From: a bacterium
GTDB lineage: Bacteria; Actinomycetota; Acidimicrobiia; Spongiisociales; UBA11373
Assembly: GCA_013202595.1 (NCBI GenBank)
Contig: JABMPV010000369.1
Span: 1 to 7,265, forward strand
DNA: 7,265 nt
Direction of reading: 5' to 3'
Within the stretch, counting starts at the first letter, position 1; every line of letters begins with the position of its first letter. Below the pieces are notes generated by a model, which was not told the DNA's origin, made no database searches, and saw only the letters and a list, made by a program, of their open reading frames with translations. Below are positions 4,632-7,265 of the stretch, one piece after another. A program made the position numbers and the translations under genes.

Positions 4632-6811
4632 GGCCTTGTATCGGTGAGGAGACTGGTGATCGCGAACTCGGTGGCCACGTCACGGCCCGTCCCGAAGTAG
4701 TGCTCTTCGAGGAGGGGGATGACGGCGTACTCCCAGATTCGTTCGAGCACACCGGGTTGGTCGATCTGTTCGTTCATTAGATATGAGGGTCCGATGGCGA
4801 AGTCGTCGTCATCGATCACCTCGTTGGTTGCCTGCAACAGTCGGGCAGCTCGATCGGAGAAGCCTCTGGCGATGAGCCACCGCTCCAACAACCCGTCGAT
4901 GGGTTCACGCCTCGGGAAGAACGGGATGAAGTAGAAGCGGCGTCGCATCGCCGCGTCTACGAACGCGATCGATCGGTCAGCAGTATTCATGGTTCCGATG
5001 ACGAAGAGGTTCTTGGGGAGCGTGAACTCCGAGCTACCGCCGTACTGCAGAGCGATCGAACGGTCCCGGTATTCGAGGAGGAAGTACAACTCCCCGAACA
5101 CCTTGGCCATGTTGGCCCGGTTGATCTCGTCGATGATCAACACGTATGGGCGGCTGCGATCCTCCCGGGCGGCATCGGCGATGCGTCGCAATGGCCCGGG
5201 GACGAGCTCGAACGTGATGCCTGCTGATCCGTCGGATTCGCGTGGCCGGAACCCCTCAAAGAAATCCTCGTAGGCGTAGGAGGGATGGAACTGCACCAGG
5301 GTGCTGCCCTCGGCATCGGTCCAGTGATCGGCGAGCGCCTGGGCGAGATACGTCTTCCCGGTGCCGGGCGGCCCGTAGAAGATGAGCTGCTTCTTCTCGG
5401 TGAGTAGGTCCCCGATCTGTTGCAGCCACTCGCTGGGGATCAGCAGCTTGTCGGCCAGTTCCTCGGGGATCGGGTCGAGAGTGATCGGGCCGCGATCCGC
5501 AGTCTGGGTGGCCTCTTGGATGGTTGCAGGATCGAGCTCGATGCCAGCGAGCGTTGCGTATTCGGCGACGTCGTCTGAAACATCGGAAACGGTGAGCAAG
5601 GTCCGGAGCTTGGAGTACGCCGATTCAGAGAGGTTCTGGCGTTTCGCGGGAAGGTCAGCGTTTGCCCAGTCAACAGATCGGCGCCGAGCTTGGCGGTCAT
5701 CATCGACCCAGTACGGCTCGGATGTGACCATCCCGACATAGACGTTGTCGCCTTCCGGTGCCACGACGAGATCCCCGGTGCGAATCTGATTGAGGAACCG
5801 ATCGATGTTCCCCATCGAACTCCCCACCCAGCCGGGCGGTTGTTCCGGGTAACCCGCCTCGACGATCGAGGCGATCTTCTTGCGGCTCGTTCCGTTCTCG
5901 ATATGGCCGACCTCGCTCCAACCAATCGCGCAGTGGCCGCCGCCGAGCCAGTCTGCGATCCGCGAATGGCCGCGGCGGCCGGGTCTCACCAGCCATGCTC
6001 GGCGAGGAATCCCGGCGGTGTCGGACCCCGATGACGGTTTTGGCTTCCACTGGCTGGCGATCGGGTCTTGGTAGAAATCCACTGGTCCGCCGTGTTGCTC
6101 CGTCAGTGCCTCTCGGATTTGCAGCAAAGATTCGTCGACGTTGGTGCCCTCGGGGGCGAGCTCTCCGAATGTTTCCACGAGCCGGTTCTTGTGGTCTGGG
6201 GACAGGATGGCCTCGAACACGTCGGGGAACACCATGTGCAGCAGGGCGTTGCGTTGCCCGTGCGGCGATCCCAGGGTTTGGACCTCAAGGATATGGTTCC
6301 TGAAGGCCCACGGATCGTCGAGCAACCGGTCGACCTCTGCGGGTTCGAGGGCCAGCCACTCTGCAGTGAAGTGGACCAGGTAGCGCATCTGGGTGTACCG
6401 CTGTGCGGTGAAGCCCATCCCGCCGGAGCACGGACCACGGTCGAGGCCCGGCGAAAGGTCCTCAGGGATACTGGACGGGGTCGTCATCCACGACAGCACC
6501 GTCGAGATCAGCGATCGCTTGGTGTCACCCTTGATGTCGCTGGGAACAGCTAGGTGAACGAACAGCAGCTCTGCGAAGAGCTGCAGAACAGGATCCGGAG
6601 CGCCATCAAGCTGGCGCCGCAACATGTCCTCCCATTTGTCCGACGAGAGATCAGCTTGCTCGACGAAACGGATACGAACATCCTCGACATTGCCGGGAGT
6701 CCAGATCAGTTCCGAACCGGAGAACAGCGACAGCTGCCTGCCAAGTACCTGCGAGCGGATTGCAGCGAAGGCTGCATAGGTCGGATCCCACTCGTTGCCC
6801 AGGTGTCGCAT
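4628..6811 (-). CDS. mcrB: McrB family AAA+ GTPase with an EVE-like (PUA-fold) modified-base reader region
   Basis: The 727-residue motor and reader subunit of a type IV restriction system. Residues 1-250 form an N-terminal region with FTAQRYTQMRYLV (134-146) and QRNALLHMVFPDVFE (186-200), as seen in long McrB proteins. Residues 272-370 (AWLVRPG, GHCAIGWSEVG, GDLVVAPEGDNVYVGMVTSE) look like an EVE-type PUA-fold domain, which in such proteins reads modified bases in DNA. The motor follows: Walker A GPPGTGKT (480-487), FHPSYAYEDFFEGFRP (508-523), Walker B VLIIDEINRAN (557-567) with Asp561 and Glu562, and the McrB signature MNTADRS (608-614). E. coli McrB is much shorter (about 460 residues) with a different reader. 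All motor residues are present. ATG at 6811 has GGGA 5 nt upstream. It heads the mcrBC operon, divergent from the methyltransferase. TAGGAT (6826-6821, minus) could be a -10 element. Confidence 0.93.
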   Translation of the reverse strand: MRHLGNEWDPTYAAFAAIRSQVLGRQLSLFSGSELIWTPGNVEDVRIRFVEQADLSSDKWEDMLRRQLDGAPDPVLQLFAELLFVHLAVPSDIKGDTKRSLISTVLSWMTTPSSIPEDLSPGLDRGPCSGGMGFTAQRYTQMRYLVHFTAEWLALEPAEVDRLLDDPWAFRNHILEVQTLGSPHGQRNALLHMVFPDVFEAILSPDHKNRLVETFGELAPEGTNVDESLLQIREALTEQHGGPVDFYQDPIASQWKPKPSSGSDTAGIPRRAWLVRPGRRGHSRIADWLGGGHCAIGWSEVGHIENGTSRKKIASIVEAGYPEQPPGWVGSSMGNIDRFLNQIRTGDLVVAPEGDNVYVGMVTSEPYWVDDDRQARRRSVDWANADLPAKRQNLSESAYSKLRTLLTVSDVSDDVAEYATLAGIELDPATIQEATQTADRGPITLDPIPEELADKLLIPSEWLQQIGDLLTEKKQLIFYGPPGTGKTYLAQALADHWTDAEGSTLVQFHPSYAYEDFFEGFRPRESDGSAGITFELVPGPLRRIADAAREDRSRPYVLIIDEINRANMAKVFGELYFLLEYRDRSIALQYGGSSEFTLPKNLFVIGTMNTADRSIAFVDAAMRRRFYFIPFFPRREPIDGLLERWLIARGFSDRAARLLQATNEVIDDDDFAIGPSYLMNEQIDQPGVLERIWEYAVIPLLEEHYFGTGRDVATEFAITSLLTDTRP

Positions 6812-6865
6812 CGAGTCCCGATCCTAGGCACCCAGGAGTCGCGGTGATGGGGGACCCACGCCGGG

Positions 6866-6878
6866 TGTTCTAGGAACA
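6866..6878. promoter_or_regulatory. Operator-like palindrome upstream of mcrB
   Basis: TGTTC-TAG-GAACA is a perfect inverted repeat 55 bp upstream of the mcrB ATG. On the minus strand it overlaps TATGTT, a possible -10 element. The same GTTC-N3-GAAC pattern recurs at 7074-7084. The protein that would bind it is unknown. Confidence 0.35.
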
Positions 6879-6918
6879 TACCCGCACGCTGGCACACGGA
6901 CGGGTGATGTGAGTGGCG

Positions 6919-6978
6919 TTTCAGCACCCCTATGGAGACTTCGCTGCGATTCTGCCTTTCGCCCATCCGGTGCGGTCA
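6919..6978 (+). repeat. Boundary repeat copy R6 (about 60 bp, with a small deletion)
   Basis: TTTCAGCACCCCTATGGAGA, then CTTCGCTGCGATTC, CCCATCCGGTGCGGTCA. The order and spacing match the other copies except for a deletion of about five bases in the middle. It lies between the divergent mcrB and methyltransferase genes. Confidence 0.72.
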
Positions 6979-7073
6979 AGCTGGCCGAGTCGACCGAGTT
7001 CTCACCGACTCTGCTTGGCTGACCCGCTTCTAGGTGGCTGGGTTCTCGACCAGTCCAATGATGCTTCCTGCCG

Positions 7074-7084
7074 GTTCGACGAAC
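7074..7084. promoter_or_regulatory. Second GTTC-N3-GAAC palindrome, upstream of the methyltransferase
   Basis: GTTC-GAC-GAAC (also GTTCG-A-CGAAC) lies 119 bp upstream of the apparent methyltransferase start. It shares its half-sites and spacing with the palindrome at 6867-6877. Confidence 0.3.
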
Positions 7085-7187
7085 TGGTGAAGGCCCGCAG
7101 TCCCGGGACGGAAGTTCGCAGCCAAATCCAAGGCAGGGATCATCGTGTGGCGCTGATTTCGCTCGGGCGGCCATACTGCCGCAAGGC

Positions 7188-7196
7188 GGAAAGGGG
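7188..7196 (+). promoter_or_regulatory. Ribosome binding site of the methyltransferase gene
   Basis: GGAAAGGGG ends 6 nt before the ATC codon at 7203. This ideal spacing marks ATC, not an upstream codon, as the initiation point. Confidence 0.6.
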
Positions 7197-7202
7197 CCAG
7201 CG

Positions 7203-7265
7203 ATCGCAACCGAGAACCTGTCGGCGGCCAAGAAGGCCAAGAAGGACGAGTTCTACACCCAGTAC
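7203..7265 (+). CDS. EcoRI-family adenine-specific DNA methyltransferase, N-terminus only, apparent ATC start
   Basis: Only the first 21 codons are in the window. They end in AAKKAKKDEFYTQY. The block KAKK-x-K-x-DEFYTQY is the N-terminal signature of M.EcoRI and its relatives, which transfer a methyl group from S-adenosylmethionine to adenine N6. The catalytic domain lies beyond the edge. The translation should begin (M)ATENLSAAKK, but the first codon reads ATC. In this frame no ATG, GTG or TTG exists upstream back to a TGA at 7059-7061, while GGAAAGGGG sits at perfect distance. The gene may use a rare AUC start, may have lost its start codon by a G-to-C change, or the base may be a sequencing error. 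It is divergent from mcrBC. A cognate endonuclease, if any, would lie to the right. Confidence 0.82.
   Translation, partial: MATENLSAAKKAKKDEFYTQY

Larger units (their letters stand above)
6812..7202. other. Divergent intergenic region between mcrB and the methyltransferase
   Basis: These 391 bp hold two GTTC-N3-GAAC palindromes, repeat copy R6 and, at the right end, a strong ribosome binding site. A small inverted repeat GAGTCG...CGACTC (6987-6992, 7006-7011) is also present. The open frames I can follow here have poor, low-complexity Arg/Pro/Ser-rich translations, so I see no gene. Promoters for both flanking genes should lie here, but no clear -35/-10 pair is seen. Confidence 0.5.

Noticed and set aside
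6866..6878. LexA (SOS) box
   Set aside because: The half-sites point the other way (GTTC...GAAC rather than GAAC...GTTC) and the spacer is 3, not 4.
861..6978. The repeats as transcription terminators or promoters
   Set aside because: They lie in divergent (R1, R6), convergent (R5) and tandem (R4) gaps with fixed orientation, and lack a stable common hairpin or U-tract.
861..6978. CRISPR array
   Set aside because: Spacing between copies is 1-3.6 kb and irregular, copies are imperfect, and no cas gene is present.
6824..7240. 138-codon minus-strand frame across the mcrB/methyltransferase gap
   Set aside because: Its translation is low-complexity and Pro/Arg/Ser-rich, it runs through repeat R6 and overlaps the methyltransferase start.

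Overview
This is a GC-rich window that looks actinobacterial. The reasons are the strong G/C bias at third codon positions, GTG and TTG starts, GA-rich ribosome binding sites, and a luciferase-like (LLM) oxidoreductase of a type common in Actinomycetota. No rRNA, tRNA, CRISPR array, transposase or integrase is visible. The gene content is that of a defence or accessory island.

Layout from left to right. A minus-strand LLM flavin/F420-type oxidoreductase runs off the left edge and appears to lack internal segments. A plus-strand 63-codon small ORF follows, then a perfect 13-bp hairpin. Next is a poor region holding a possible broken reverse-strand ORF. Then comes a clear plus-strand ytoQ gene, a fragment encoding a Pro/Thr-rich stalk and one membrane helix, and a plus-strand FRG-domain gene. 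A minus-strand mcrB-mcrC operon encodes a type IV restriction system. At the right edge, on the plus strand, are the first 21 codons of an EcoRI-family adenine DNA methyltransferase. Its apparent start codon is ATC.

The most unusual feature is a dispersed imperfect repeat of about 65 bp, always in the same orientation. It occurs at 861-925, 2301-2365, 3318-3382 and 6919-6978, with core-only copies at 1175-1189 and 2211-2226. The copies fall only between genes, at the borders of functional units: small ORF, ytoQ, FRG gene, mcrBC, methyltransferase. The direction of the neighbouring genes does not matter. This resembles a modular, cassette-like array of accessory genes separated by a common boundary sequence. 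How the boundary works, or whether it is active, cannot be judged from one window.

The functions fit together as follows. McrB (EVE-like reader plus AAA+ GTPase) and McrC (PD-(D/E)XK nuclease) form a modification-dependent restriction complex. The divergent methyltransferase may belong to a separate restriction-modification unit continuing beyond the window. The FRG gene is a candidate defence effector and ytoQ a possible nucleotide-processing enzyme, both by inference. The mcrB/methyltransferase intergenic region carries two GTTC-N3-GAAC palindromes that could be a shared operator.
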